Part shown: piece by piece, positions 46,976 through 59,900 of the stretch | Layout of the letters: each line of letters starts with the position of its first letter | How positions within the stretch are numbered: the stretch's first letter is position 1 | Assembly: GCF_910596095.1 (NCBI RefSeq) | Contig: NC_056546.1 | Location: forward strand, 20,798,425 to 20,862,424 | Reading direction: 5' to 3' | Length of the DNA: 64,000 nt | Source of the DNA: Thunnus maccoyii | Lineage: Eukaryota; Chordata; Actinopteri; Scombriformes; Scombridae | Made by a program: the position numbers and the translations under genes | The notes under the pieces: model-generated | What the model saw: the letters and a program-made list of their open reading frames with translations, nothing else | What the model was told of the DNA's origin: nothing | Databases searched by the model: none

Positions 46976-49885
46976 AAGAAATGATTAACTCCCATCCTGA
47001 CATAAGAGAGAGTTGCCCACATCAGCTCCTTCCTTGCAATGCTTCAGTACAGTTCAGGTATTAATGAGTGACTCATGCAGAGCTACTTAGAATAGACGCT
47101 GCAGTAAGACTAAATTCAGAGATATGAAAAGAATACAGAAAAACAAATCCCCCTATTGGAAAGCTAACAATACAGTAAGGACACGTATGTTACAAGTATG
47201 TGTATGTGTCATAACACGGGTGCTGCTGGAAGGAGAAGCCACATTTTTACGCTACACTTTTCAGATCTTGGTCATTTTTAACTGTATCTTTTAATCAGAT
47301 GAAGGATTTTAGTCATTGAACATCTGGATCTTAAGTTATTAGCAGCAGCTCAGCTCGCAGACCCTTCAGACATCCTGTGTCTGCTGCACAGTACGTGAGA
47401 CACACTGATTTTTAACGTGAAACTACTTTATTCAGTATTTTACCAGTTTTTTTTATCACCGGGTCCGGGAGAGGAGGAGACCTCTGTGGATAATTCGGCT
47501 TTGGTAAAAACCTCCTGAACAATGAACACTGAAGGAATCCTAACCAGGAGCAGCTGGTTGTTTAACAATGAGGACAACAATTCCCATGATCCCACACTAT
47601 TTCACAACATCATCAAACTCCGTCTTAGTCTCCCCCGGCAGCAGAAAATTACATACTGTGTGTTTAATGGGTATATTGACTTTTAATATGACGGTGTGTC
47701 GTAAGAGTCTTTGAAATTGTGCCATATATTTTCCATTTTTAAGTTTACAATGACATTTCAATTTATAAAAATTTTAAAAGACACTAAAGCGGTGCTTTAC
47801 AGCAGTGGTTTATGACCATTTTTGGATTGTGAGCCCATAAAAAATGAAGAGGTATCTTGTGATGCCTCATGTCAAGTTCCGCATGTCTATTTGCTTTGAG
47901 CAATTCATGGTAACATTAGAGAACATTTTGTAAAAGTCAGCTTAATGTTATATATTAGAAATGTGTTTTTCTTTGGTGTCCTGTGAAACATCCTGCTCTG
48001 CCTCTGACTAGTCCCTGAGCTCCAGGTTTGGAACCGATCCAGTGCTTTAGTATAACCGAAACTTCCATACATAGTAACAAAAAGATATCTCTGCTGTGTG
48101 AGTCACGGCACTGCATCTTGCTAAGCTTTTACAGCAAAACCATTATGTTTGCAGACTGCAGAATGTTGAGCAGTGGGAGTGAAAACTGCAGGCCTGAGAG
48201 TGTACGGTCAAACTGTGGCTTGGAGTGATTGGGGTGCTTAAACGCTGACATCAGTGTTTTGAATTTGATATGAGCAGCCATTAGCAGCCAGCGGAGTGCA
48301 GATAAGAGAAGAGTTATGGGAAAATTTAGGGAGGTGGAAGACAAGAGAAGCTGCAGTGCTCAGGATGCTGTTCATGTGTAATTTTGTTAAGTCTCCATCT
48401 GCTTCTGTCTCTCGTTTTCTACTGTTCACCCTCCAGGCTGAGGGCAGGGAGAGAGTGGCACGATTTAATCATTGTTGCTTTTTTCTGACTTGTGTTTTTT
48501 CTGACTTGTGTTAGTATCTTCCCACATCACCATGTCTCACTAGAAGCTTTATTTGTCAAAGCAAAGCAAATGGAGCAAAACCTTTAAAATAAAAATAGAA
48601 CCATATTTTATGGACTCAAGTAGAATGAAATCTGTGAATGACTGGGAGAACATAAATGTAGAATATAAAAAACACAGCTGTTTTAGCCCTGATTTTAAAT
48701 GTATCATCTCTGTTCTGGACCATAAGTAATGTGATCATGTACTGCATAGATATATTTTTTCAGTAGTCAGATTGTTATATGCTTTGCTTATTTCTTAGAT
48801 TTGATATGTTTGTAATATTTGAATACATTTGATTAAATCTGTATATATAAATCATACTTTAAGTATACAGTGTCTGATTCTGTGGCTATATTTAACTATA
48901 TTTATTATGGTGTGTTTCTACTTAGCACACTTATGTTCAGCTCTACAGAGTAGCTGATGAAAAGCAGTCGCAACATGATAATTAAAAAAGAATTAGCTTC
49001 GGAAAGTTTACTTCTGCATCATAAAATGTGTTGTGTGGAGAAAACTAAAAAGAGACAATAAGACATTATTAACAATAAACCATCATATTTTTATTTTATG
49101 CAAACTTTACTTAACTGAACTGAAAGAGAAACAGCAAGAGTAACTATGAACAAAAACCCTGAATCTCTTTTCTGAATCTGTGTCAGCCCACCTCTTTCTG
49201 TGTGACTCGTATATCATATAACAGGCATGAAAAGCAGCAGGACTTGCTATGTATTCTTGCAGATGTTCCACCACACATCTAAAAAAAAATCCTCTCACCT
49301 TCAAAACTATTAATAATTACACAAGAATTCCACATCTGTGTTTTGGTAATGTGTACTATTATAAATCAATAGACTGAAATTCTGTTTTCAAGCTACCAGA
49401 TACCAAATAAACTTGGGTAACAGACTGTATCAGATTATTTGGTTGTTACTGTAAATTCATCCAGGTACTGGGAAATTCGACGCTGAACATGCCATGACAT
49501 CTGATTTTCAATATCTTCATCAGACAAAAAGGTTCTTTGGAAAGCTTATTGAATTCATTCCTGGCAACAAATTACACCCTTTTGTCAGTCTTGGAATGGA
49601 AACTCAGTGCACTGAGGACAATATATTGGCTATCAGATTCTTTATACCCTCTGGAAAGCTCTTTTGACACACAAACAATAGCTGGACTCAAAGGGTAGTT
49701 TCACCGAGATCAGATCAAACCATGGTGAGCTCGTTTCCAAGGCACATTTTGTCCTACACACATCTTTGTGCAATGCCACGTAGTTCACACAGTACAATAT
49801 ACGAGACAGGTCCTCACAGTTTAAATTTCAGACTTGTTGGCACAGTGCCCTTTGCACTAAACTCAATTGCCCTGCTGTTAACTTG
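46976..49885. other. 3' regions of convergent ccdc177 and slc39a9-like genes
   Basis: No gene is seen. On the plus strand an AATAAA at 48588-48593 could end ccdc177. On the minus strand AATAAA at 49090-49095 could end the ZIP9-like transcript (about 0.8 kb of 3' UTR). At 47339-47680 a stretch with CCTGAACAATGAACACTGAA and ACAATTCCCATGATCCCAC looks like a dispersed fish repeat, and at 47805-48020 another resembles an old inverted-repeat element. Confidence 0.45.
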
Positions 49886-52081
49886 TTAGTCATCAGTCAG
49901 CCCCAGAGCCAGCACCACCGGAAGCCCGATCCCGAGGATGAGAGTGAGGCTCTCCAGGAGCCCCAGGTAGTGCTGCTGCTGGTTGACCTCGTCTCCGGTG
50001 TACTGATGGAGGTCAGAGGGGTAGGCCTCAGCTCCGGTATGCTGCTGAAGGTCAGACGGGAGGCGGCCTGCCCTGCTGCTGCTGATCTCGGGGAGAACAT
50101 GCACTGTGGCCACATAGAGGAAAGTCCCAGCGGAGAAGAGCATTCCCACACCTGTTGCACTGAGCTGGCTCTGGGATGAACTGCCAGACTGCAAACACAC
50201 AACACATTTCCAAATCTAATAATACCACAGACTAAAACTGTACAATCAGTAACGGGTCTACTTTGATGTGTGCATTCTTACTGCATGCAATATGAAGTAG
50301 GTGATGATGGCAACTATAGGTGCTGCAGCTGAAAAGGCCAGTAAATGTCCCTGTATGAACTTCTTCTCTAGGCCTGCAAGCATCAGAAAGGTGACCAAAC
50401 CAAAAGCTGCAGGGGCCTAAGAGACAAGAGAGATGGTTTGTTATGACAAGTGCTATTACAGATTCTTTGTGATCGCTCCTACAGAATATTTTCACTGACA
50501 TGCTCTCTAGAGGAATCTCACCTTGTGTAGAATCACAGCAAGAAATACTATGACTTGCACTGTCACTTGACCCGTAGCCACAGCTGCTCCCAGAGCAAAT
50601 CCATCCGCTGTATGCAAAACAAAAACTGGTCACAACAATCTACTTCTTCAACGGTTGTTTGAGTTGTATATCTCATTTTCTCTGCAACTCAACATCAAAC
50701 TGATGGATTAGTTTCATGTATCTGTTTTTCCTATGCTGCATGCCAGACTTCCCACATGAGACAATAAAGTTAAAGTTTGATCTGAACTAAAGCCTCCGGG
50801 CTATGCTGTAGAAAAAAAAAAGACAGTGATTAAAACACATGGTTAGTCACATGAGGCTATAACTCAAGAGCTTTGTTTTCCATGCTTGTGACCTGGAGTT
50901 CCTTGAAATGTGTTGTCTGCCTTTGGCAAACACAAGTCAAATGAAATGTACCGTAAATGTCATGCTGTATAATACTGTACCTGCAGCATGAATAACCAGT
51001 CCCAATGTGGCTGTGATGCCAACACTGTTCGGCAAGCGAGTCATTTGGTCTGAAATGAGACATTGCACATGTAGTGGTGATAAATAAAAAGACATACAGT
51101 ATATTTACCAAGCTGACATTCTGCAAAATCAAACTGATACTAAGAATTCTGACAAACTTGCCGTGCATGGAACAGTACTTCCCTATCTGATCCACTACAA
51201 ACATTAAGATGAAGCCGAAAGTTAAAGCCACCCCAATGAAAAACCGAGGCGGAGGGCCTCCCTCTGTGGACGCAGCATTCTTCTCACTAACATTCAGGCT
51301 GGATGTCTCAGCAGAGGAGGAAGAGGATGCTGTAGAGACAAGATGAAGGACAGGAAGACCTTTTGATCAAATCCACATTGGAAAAAAAAACCCCAACAAG
51401 GCAGAGAAGCATAAATTTAGACCACTAAGCCTGCTTTTATCCGCACGTGCTTCATCACTCGTTTCAAAGGGGTTACATTCAAACACAGACCGGTGGGTGA
51501 GGATGGTGTGGATTATGCGTTTGATCAGTTGGAAAGACAACCAAGGGGAGGGGGTTGGAAAAGGGGTGTGTAAATGACTGTAATGGTATCATTCCAGTTT
51601 ATTAGCTGTTTGTATTTGGAGTTGGGTGACCCTGCTCACCTCTCCATGACTCCTCCAGTAAACCCACTCCCTCAGGGATGATGATAGCCAGTGCTGTCCC
51701 ACACAGTAGTCCTGCCCCCAGTATGGAAACAAACTGCAGGCCTTTCTAGAGGGAGTAACACACGATTTCAGATGTTCAGTGGGATTCTTTAAACACTGTG
51801 TGTCAGTGACTAAGTCAGCTGGAGCCATTCTCAGATTTCCTTTAAAATAAACAAATAATGTCGCAGCACAGCTCAGTCATTAAATAGAGGACATTCAAGT
51901 AAGTTTAAATAGTTTGAGGGCTGTTGGAAAATCTGCCGGCTGACGTTACTTTATGAAGACATTGAAAATGAAAGATAAATCTTACCTCAGAAAGTCTAAA
52001 CAACAGTGGGATGAATCCAAGTAAAAAGCAACCTACAAACATCGCGACAGATATGAAAGTAATCGTAAGTCCTCCGTCCAT
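49886..52081 (-). CDS. slc39a9: ZIP9-type zinc transporter (SLC39A9-like)
   Basis: Seven exons: 52081-51986, 51745-51640, 51329-51162, 51049-50981, 50607-50522, 50416-50282, 50188-49886. They join in frame to 320 residues (human ZIP9 about 307). ZIP9 moves zinc into the cytosol from the Golgi, secretory pathway or plasma membrane, and was described in fish as a membrane androgen receptor. Family marks: [20 protein letters not shown] in helix 2-3; [20 protein letters not shown] with the metal-site His and Asp; [37 protein letters not shown]. Seven to eight membrane helices are recognisable. It is odd in three ways: the His-rich cytosolic loop of typical ZIP9 is replaced by a Ser/Glu-rich stretch, identity to the mammalian protein looks only moderate, and intron 3 uses a GC donor. 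It may be a divergent teleost paralogue rather than the main slc39a9. Confidence 0.85.
51162..51329 (-). CDS. slc39a9: slc39a9-like exon 3, ends at a GC splice donor
   Basis: The exon begins after CTCTACAG and ends CACG before GCAAGT. Joining here gives ...[21 protein letters not shown], whereas no GT donor nearby keeps frame with exon 4. G/GCAAGT is the usual form of the rare GC-AG donors. The exon carries the variable loop ([20 protein letters not shown]) and the helix [16 protein letters not shown]. Confidence 0.8.
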
Positions 52082-52346
52082 GTCGACGTCTTCTAACACC
52101 AGAGTTGACCGATACGCTTCATGTTCGTGTTGCCTCCTACTGAAAGCAGACAGCCTGGTCTCTTGGTGCAGCTGGATTATAAAAGTGCCATTCTGCCCCT
52201 CCACGTCGCACCTCGGTCTCTCTGCTCTTTTGCACCGCAGCATTTCCCTCCCAAGCAACACCCAGTGTTTGACACTGAGAACTGCACCTCCAACAAAACA
52301 CAGGCCATTACTATACTACTAAATACTACTAAAACGACGGTTTAAC

Positions 52347-53247
52347 CAGAGGTGGAAGAAGTATTCAGATCCTGAAATTAATCCGACCGACTGGGGTTTT
52401 CCATTTATGTTTTAATTAGTACTTTTTAAAAATACCTATGTATTGGGGATCTGGGGGACCACAGCCAAAAGCACCCAATTCTGCCTTTGCAGTTTTAATA
52501 GATGGAACTATTTATTGAGTTCATGCCATGGGTCCTAATTTAAAGTATCACCCTATATATTTTTCAGCTTACATTAATTACATAACTAATAATGTTTTGA
52601 GAAGAAATGAGTTAACATTTTGCTGTGATGGTTGTTTCTTACAGTAGTTTATTCTTGGGACCCCCAGGGACCCCAGTTGGTAGTCCTTGTATGTTAAATA
52701 TATTGGTAGGATGATGGTTAAGTAAAAATACCAATACAGCAAAGTAAAAATGCTCCATTACAAGTAAATGTCCTGCATAAGAAAACCTACAAAAATGTAC
52801 TATAAGTATTAAAGTAAAAGTACTAATTTCTTCTATCTGACTGATGACATCATTAGATTTTTGGATATTTTTTTTCTCTAATCTTTGATTTCTGGTGAAA
52901 TATTGGATCGTTTGTACACTTATTGAAATAAAACCATGTGAATTTTAGAGGGACAAATCCCTATTTGGTGGAGCTGTTAACAACTCATAGACATCTGAAA
53001 TGTGACCCTGACTACACATTGCTCTTTGTAAGACGTCAAAAGCCAAAAAGGTTGGAAACCACTGGTTTCATCTTTAACACCATGTTGTATTTTAAAAGCT
53101 TGTTATATTATAAATGTAGTGAACTGTAGAGTATAAAGTGCAATATATCTCTGAAATGTAGTGGAGTGGAAGTATGAAGTAGCAGAAAATGGAAATACTC
53201 AAGTAAAGTACAAGTAACTCAAAATTGTACTTAAGTACAGTACTTTC
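52347..53247. mobile_element. degenerate teleost DNA-transposon relic upstream of slc39a9-like
   Basis: It starts CAGAGGTGGAAGAAGTATTC and AGATCCTG. Internally it has the family motifs AAGTAAAAATGCTCCATTAC-AAGTAAATGTCCTGCAT and AAGTAAAAGTACTAAT. It ends AAAGTACAAGTAACTCAAAA-TTGTACTTAAGTACAGTACT. These are the ends and body of a very abundant non-autonomous element in fish genomes (ends CAGTGGTGGAAAGTAAC-like). The right terminus is truncated, and about 400 bases in the middle are diverged or unrelated. Confidence 0.6.
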
Positions 53248-53961
53248 CTTTTCAAGTGAGTTGTTGGATAATTTACTTCATCTTCAGGCCTCTAGAAATG
53301 CATTAAAAAATAGCACTCTTTGGTTGAAATGTTCACAACTAGTAGCCAGCCAGCAAAAAGGGGTTACAAATACTTTGTTTACACACATGCTTGTTTTAAG
53401 GGGTCTCTTGCCAAAAAAAGCACAGGAGCCTGAACAGTGGCCATTACAGCATAACAGTAAATGCTTAAACACAGAGAGAAGCACACGTATAGCAAACTGA
53501 CTCAATAATGTCAAAGCATCCCAAACAAAATACAGTCCTAACAACAGTTTTACATTTTATCAACAAATACTTTTCTATGGTATCACTCATCCCAACTACA
53601 ACATTGAGTCTGTGGTTGTAGATTGGTTGTTCAGTGGTTACACAGCAACATCTAACAAATCTATTAGCTAACCATTAGCCACCATGAGCTCCTGGTCATA
53701 CCAGACCAAATAAGGCTGTAGCAGCAAACCTTTTTATGTATTGAATCGCACAACAGTATGTTTATTGGTCATGAATTCGACTTTTCATTTGAGAGTGGAA
53801 GAATGTGTTATTGCTTCTTTCAAAAGTTGCATATTGTCACTTTAGGTGACCAAGTCATACACAACTTATCATCCTATTTTAAAGCCTTCAGATAAATCTC
53901 ACAAAAGGGGGATAGTTAAACAGAAAGACTCTTATTGTCAACAAACTTGATTAAATACAGA
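53248..53961. other. spacer between slc39a9-like and tmem63c (tail-to-head)
   Basis: AT-rich; short frames on both strands (53225-53500, 53284-53544) show no coding features. Nothing recognised. Confidence 0.5.
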
Positions 53962-56900
53962 TTTATTGTTCAAAGAGCATGGGAAGAGTACAGATATATA
54001 CAGTATATATCTGTTGTACAGATGGCCCTTTGGAAAGAATGATGAAATGAGGCTGTCAAATGCTGAGATGTGCTATTGTTACTCCTCCTATATAGCAAAA
54101 TGTAAAACTAAAAAAGGCAAAGCACAAAAAAAAAAAACACATTCTATGTCCACAGTTTTGAGACGCAGAGACATTTTACTACATCGTAGAAACAAGCTGA
54201 GAACTTCTATTAGAGAGTGATTGGTTGTTTCCAAAAAACAACAAAAACATTTATTTCCAGTGAGTCCCACTGTCTATACAGATCTCATGAAGACAATCTA
54301 AAAGAAAATGATTCATCACGAGGATGATTTAATGCACTGATGCTAGACTAACAACTAACTAAAGACTACTGGAAATCATTGCAGCCATCAGACTGACAAA
54401 TGTAGATCTGTATTCAAATGAAATGCCTTGACACAGGACTGGACACCAGTAAGTTTATTATAAAACTGTCAGTTTCTAGTTAGCTAGTGAACCGTCCTTA
54501 TAAAGCTGTTTGAATACAGCTATCACACTTTTACTTTAGCCACTTATATCTTACCAAAAGTTGTGGAGTTAACCTACATTCAGCATTTAAAAACCGTTGT
54601 TAGACATGTTGAGATTCTTAAGTATCTCCCTCAGACCTGGACAGTATAGTATGTTATTTTGACAGGACACATTCAGAGATTTGAAGACATCTCAGAGGTA
54701 TAAAAATGAAGAGGTATAAAAAATAAAATCCACCTTATCATGACTAGAAGAGCACCAGACTCAATGGTGTCAAACATTTCTTAGTTAGTACCATAATAAT
54801 ATACCCATATGTGGTGGTGATGTACCAATGGACAAATTATGGAAACAGTTTAGGCTCACCATCGTTGTCATCACACCCACAGCGGGCGCACTCTTCTCTG
54901 TCAGTCATATAAGTGAAAGTAAGATATTAGTGCACATTTCCCACCATGGTTCTCTGAGCAGCTGGATAATACATTTTTCATGTTATGGTCCAATAATAAT
55001 AACTGGTCCATAGTGACAGACTGTAGTGGTACTTTGTCTGCAGCACTTTGCCTTTACCAACAATCTTATTATGTTCAATGGGGCAAATCATAGTGTCATC
55101 TTGACTAAGGAAGAAATGAAATTATAGAAACAAGAAGCTTGATAAATCCTAAGTAAGATCAAAACTGTGTGGGCACTGAGTTTCACATTTTTAATTTGTT
55201 ACAGTACTTGGTGTATGCATTTGTGACTGATGTATTTTTGTGTTCCTGAAACCCCAAAAGAAGCTGCTTCATTTGACTGAGGCAGGTTGGGACTATATTT
55301 GACATTTAATCCGTGTGTTTACGATCAAGCTTGGAGTTAGTGTTGCACAGTATGTCCACTGTGTTCAGTATATGAATGACAACATCACCATTTCTCTGGC
55401 AGAAGCCTTACAAAGCAGGTAACTGGATCTGCAAGTGGAATGTGCAATTGTAAGGAATATCTGATTACTTCATAACAACTCAAGAAGCGACACAATGAAT
55501 ATATCTTCAGTTGTGTTTCAAGCTATGGTTTGAAAATGTGTGTGACAATTAATGGATCTGGATCTCATCCACTGGTGTAACTGCTTAACTCTCTTGCGCA
55601 GCCTGCCTAAGATTTGATATGTTATCACCAAAATTGCGAAATTTGAGTTAATCTACAACTCGGCACTGAGTTCTGGCAAATAGGAGACTGTAACAATGAC
55701 AACTGGAACTTACAATATGCTACCTACATGATGAAGTTTTTACATAAACACTGAAGAGGACCAGACTGAGCGCTGAGTGATAGAACATAGATTACCTCAT
55801 TCATAAAACTATCAGTAGCCACCTATAACTGAATGCTAATTTCAAAATCTGTACATAAAGATGTACTGTAAACATATGGACAAAAAGATACAAATGAAAA
55901 CAACAGATAAAAGAGAACCAGTCACAATGAGTATCATATGAAACCGACCCAGAAAAACCAAGAGGGCCTTTCTCTCTATCCTCTGAGCAACACAAAAGGA
56001 ACCAGCAGGCACTTGGCCTCCAGCCCTCTTGTGGTCACCGTGCAAGGAATTCCCCCAACCAGGGGCAGCATCAGTAGCAGCAGTCCAACAGCAGTCCCAA
56101 AAAAGGCTCAGAGGCTGAACGCCTTTATCAATGTAGTGTGCCAAGATATGAATTATCTTCTTCCACAGTTTGGGGGTGTGTCAAGCTTGATAGCATTTAA
56201 AAATCCCATGCCTACAAATAAATACCATGTCAAAAGAGACTATTTCATAAATCCAGAGTTTTGTAGCTGTACAGTGTCAAAGGGTCCAGGAGTGTTAGTA
56301 GCAATATTTTTTGTCTTTCTTTTAAAAGGCTTTTACAGGATTAGAAGAACCATTTTGGGACCAACACATCTGCACAGACATGTTATCTGCTGGTGTGGAA
56401 AGCGCTCGTCTCTCATAAGCTGCTTATTCAGTGAAAGTATCTAGTGCAGACAATTAGGGATACTGGCAAAGGATTATGGGAAAATCCCTCCACCCTTTGA
56501 ACTTGAAGGCATGCCGTACTACAGTACCTTAGTGAAACTCGAGCTTATAGGACAGGGCCTCTCTTTCAAGTGCAATAATGTTAAAAGAAATACAGACAGA
56601 ATATCACTCCCCTTACAAGACAAGGCAAAAAATTCTTCATTTGTGCATTAGTGTCTTTCTTTCATTGGGTCCATTTGCAGTGTTTGGGGTGTGCCTCGGC
56701 AATACCAGGGGATGTCGCTGCCCTTGCACTGTCGGAGTAGATTCCCTCTGCAGGTTTACAGAAGATGTGGCTTTGATGAGACCCAGTGAAGGAAATGCAA
56801 GAGTCCTTGAGCTAGAATCCATTTCATCCTTAGTAGAAAGTGTGCTTTTGTTAGTGTAAAGTCCCTCGATGGAGGTTGAGATACTTTGGAGAACTGTTGG

Positions 56901-56977
56901 TCCAGTTCCTAGTTTAATTCACATATTCAGTGCACTCCTCAAGTTAAACTTAGGGGATGTTTTTCTGTTTCAGGCAG
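53962..56977 (-). terminator. probable 3-kb tmem63c 3' UTR with polyadenylation signal
   Basis: No exon or transposon is recognised across the 3 kb after the stop codon. A clear minus-strand AATAAA stands at 53962-53967, followed by a T/G-rich stretch. The sequence is of even, non-repetitive composition, as in long conserved UTRs. Earlier signals may also be used, so the length is a guess. The 56144-56444 and 55938-56444 frames lack splice context. Confidence 0.4.
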
Positions 56978-59900
56978 TCAGTGTCGCACTTCATTATCAA
57001 TGAGACTGTCCTCACCAGACTGGAAGTCCTCATTCAGGCCATTTTCCACATTGATTATTTCCTCGTCCTGCGAGGACCCCTGGCCGTCATCCTCGCCGCT
57101 ACCTGAGCCAGCCTCCTCCGAATTTGGGTCTTGAAGTACCTGAGCAATATACATCTGCTGCAGGGGAGAAAATGAAATGAAAGAGCAAGTTAAAGTCTGA
57201 TATCTACATTCTGACCTCATTCTAAATTACTAGCAAAAGTACTGAGGAATTGGAGTGATTTCTAAACTCAATGGAGAGCTTGGATTGTGCTCCTTCTGAT
57301 CTCTGTATCACTGCCTCGACAGATAGTGCACTCACCCACACTTATGTTCAGAAGAATTTGTTCTTACAGCAGAAGGTTTTTGCTATGGTTTCTGACATGC
57401 CCCACTAGTTAGTTATTTAGCTATATAGAGCAAACTCTGTTTCTGAATGGCACTGCTGTTTTTTTAGTAAAGTATGGTGATGACACTGATAAGCTTCTAC
57501 TGATGAGCCTTTAGTGAATTTTTGAATTCTAAATCTTAACATTTACAATTCAAAATGAACTCTAACGATGAAAATAATTTTGATCTCTTTGTCAACAGAC
57601 ATCAATAGTCTTAAGAGCAGATAGATGCCTTTCACTCCAACTGAGTTTGTCTCGCAGCCACTTTAGCATATTAAAATGAAAATGTACGGATGTGTTACAC
57701 TTTAATAGGAATATAAATAAATAGAAAACAAAATTCAAGGCTATTAATGAACAACAGATTGAAAGTGACTAAGAGCATAACTCATTAGTGCCTTTTCGTT
57801 GTTTTTGCTAAAACATTGGCATATCTTAAAAACATGTCAGAGCTTGTCTAAAATATTTAAAGAGCCTCATCAAGGTTCTTAAGGTTGAAAGGTTGACTCT
57901 CTTTCCCTAGACAGGGTATAGATTTTCTCAAAAGATGCAACTGCATTCGCCCCTAAACTCATTTCTTTGTATTATTTACTGACTCCCACAGCAAGTTCTA
58001 TATCTTTTTTCCATCTTTATTTTTATTTTCTAATCTTTGTTCTTAATGGAGTCAGTTTGTGTTTTTGTGCACATATGAATGGTCTGTCCCTGGTTTTACC
58101 AAAAATATACTTGCATTCTGGTCCTAAGATGCGTTGTATGTCAACATTTAAAAAGTTAATTTATGCTTACTTACTACATGCATTTTTACCTCCCGGGTTT
58201 TCCCTCAATTCTGGTTTTTCTTGTGTCCAGGGTCTTAATGTACATTGCTGCTTATATGATGAAGATTTGATGTGATTTTTTTTAACCTATTTCTAAGTTT
58301 CTTTGTACAGATGCAGTTGTATGTGACCGTTTCCTGAGCTGATGTAGGGTGTGAAGAGTTGTGAAAGTGTAAAGCAACAGCTGATTGACTACTGCTGAGA
58401 CACATATTGTCATAAAATAAACACAAGTGAATACTTACTGCTGCCTTGCTGGAGGCAATAGCGCACACTGGACGCCCATTCTCCAACCCGTCCACATCCT
58501 GAGTGTCAATCTGGGTCAAAAAATAAACATTTAACATGAGCAGCTAAATATAAAGCTCATCTGAAATACTGACACAAACATGAATGATAGCTTGTTACCT
58601 TGTAGTTGTGAGCACTGAGATATTTAAAGTGTCCGAAGCAGACGTGAGAGAGGCAGACAATGATTGTGATGATCAAAACTACGAACGTGAACATGGATGT
58701 TGCAGCGGAAAACCCTGGAGAAAAGAAAGTGGGGGGACACTTATCAGGTGCTTGTACTTAAAAATGCCACATATACTGTAAATGTTTTATGGCTGTGTTA
58801 GAACACTATTGGCCTGTAGATGGAGCCCTCCTCTTACCAGAGCGCATCGTGGAGAAGAAAAGAAGCCAAAAGAGACAGAGAATAGGAGCAGCCACCACTT
58901 GGTTAACAGCTCCAGAATGGATCTTTTTGTCCAGTTTGGTTGGCAGGTAGGCATAGTACATGTTGTACCTGTCTGCTAGGTGTTTCAGTAGCATGTACAT
59001 TAGCCCTGCACAGAGAAGGGGGACATGACAGTCAGTGGATATAATCCTATTAGGTCTGTTGATAAGCTTCTGTATAAAAAAACCAACACTGTACGCTGCC
59101 AGCCCTCTGTATGTTACTCCTTCTGTAATTGAATCAGCATTCTACCTTAATGTGAAACAGCAGTAATCCGACAGTGGTAATAAATGGCAGAACTCACCGA
59201 AAGGGACGATGATTGGGCAGGTGATGCTGTAAGTCATAACAACAGTGAACACACACATCATCCAGGCATAAGCTGCTCCAAACTGGAACTCATACGCTTG
59301 GTGCTGTGGAAACACAATGACAGGATATTAAAGAAAACCAGAATCCAAACATCCTATTTTCAGCATGACTCCACGTGACCAATGATAAGATACAGTATCT
59401 AGTAATCACTTGCAGCTGATCAATACTTTGGAAAAAAAAAAAAAAAACAACCTTTACAACTTAAAATTATAGCAGACATAGCCATTTATTATGTGTTGTA
59501 TGACCTTGACGTTTTGCTTAAAACCTGGTCCTCTCATGTGCACATGGCTTACTGTATCTACTCTGCTTTAATTAATCCATTAATTAATTTCCTATTCAGT
59601 TTTACAGTACATGTTGATGTAAGAGATAAATGATATCCAGCTATGAAGTCTTGAACTAATATACTTCATATGGATCCATACATTATTTCAGCCCAATAAG
59701 CAGGGCACACACTAACCCTCTTGACGTTCCTCCGCTCAGCTGCGGAGCGAGCCAGGCAAAGGCGAATCATGTACATAAGTAGACCCGGGATCCTCAGCAG
59801 GTCCATGGCATTACCGATGAACGCAGATGCAATGACGTAGTTCACAAAAAAGGCTCCATTGTCAGGAAGGAACACGCACCTAAAGAGCAAAGTCAATACC

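Noticed and set aside
55938-56444. 168-codon plus-strand frame
   Set aside because: Falls in the presumed tmem63c 3' UTR, has no recognisable features and no splice or promoter support.
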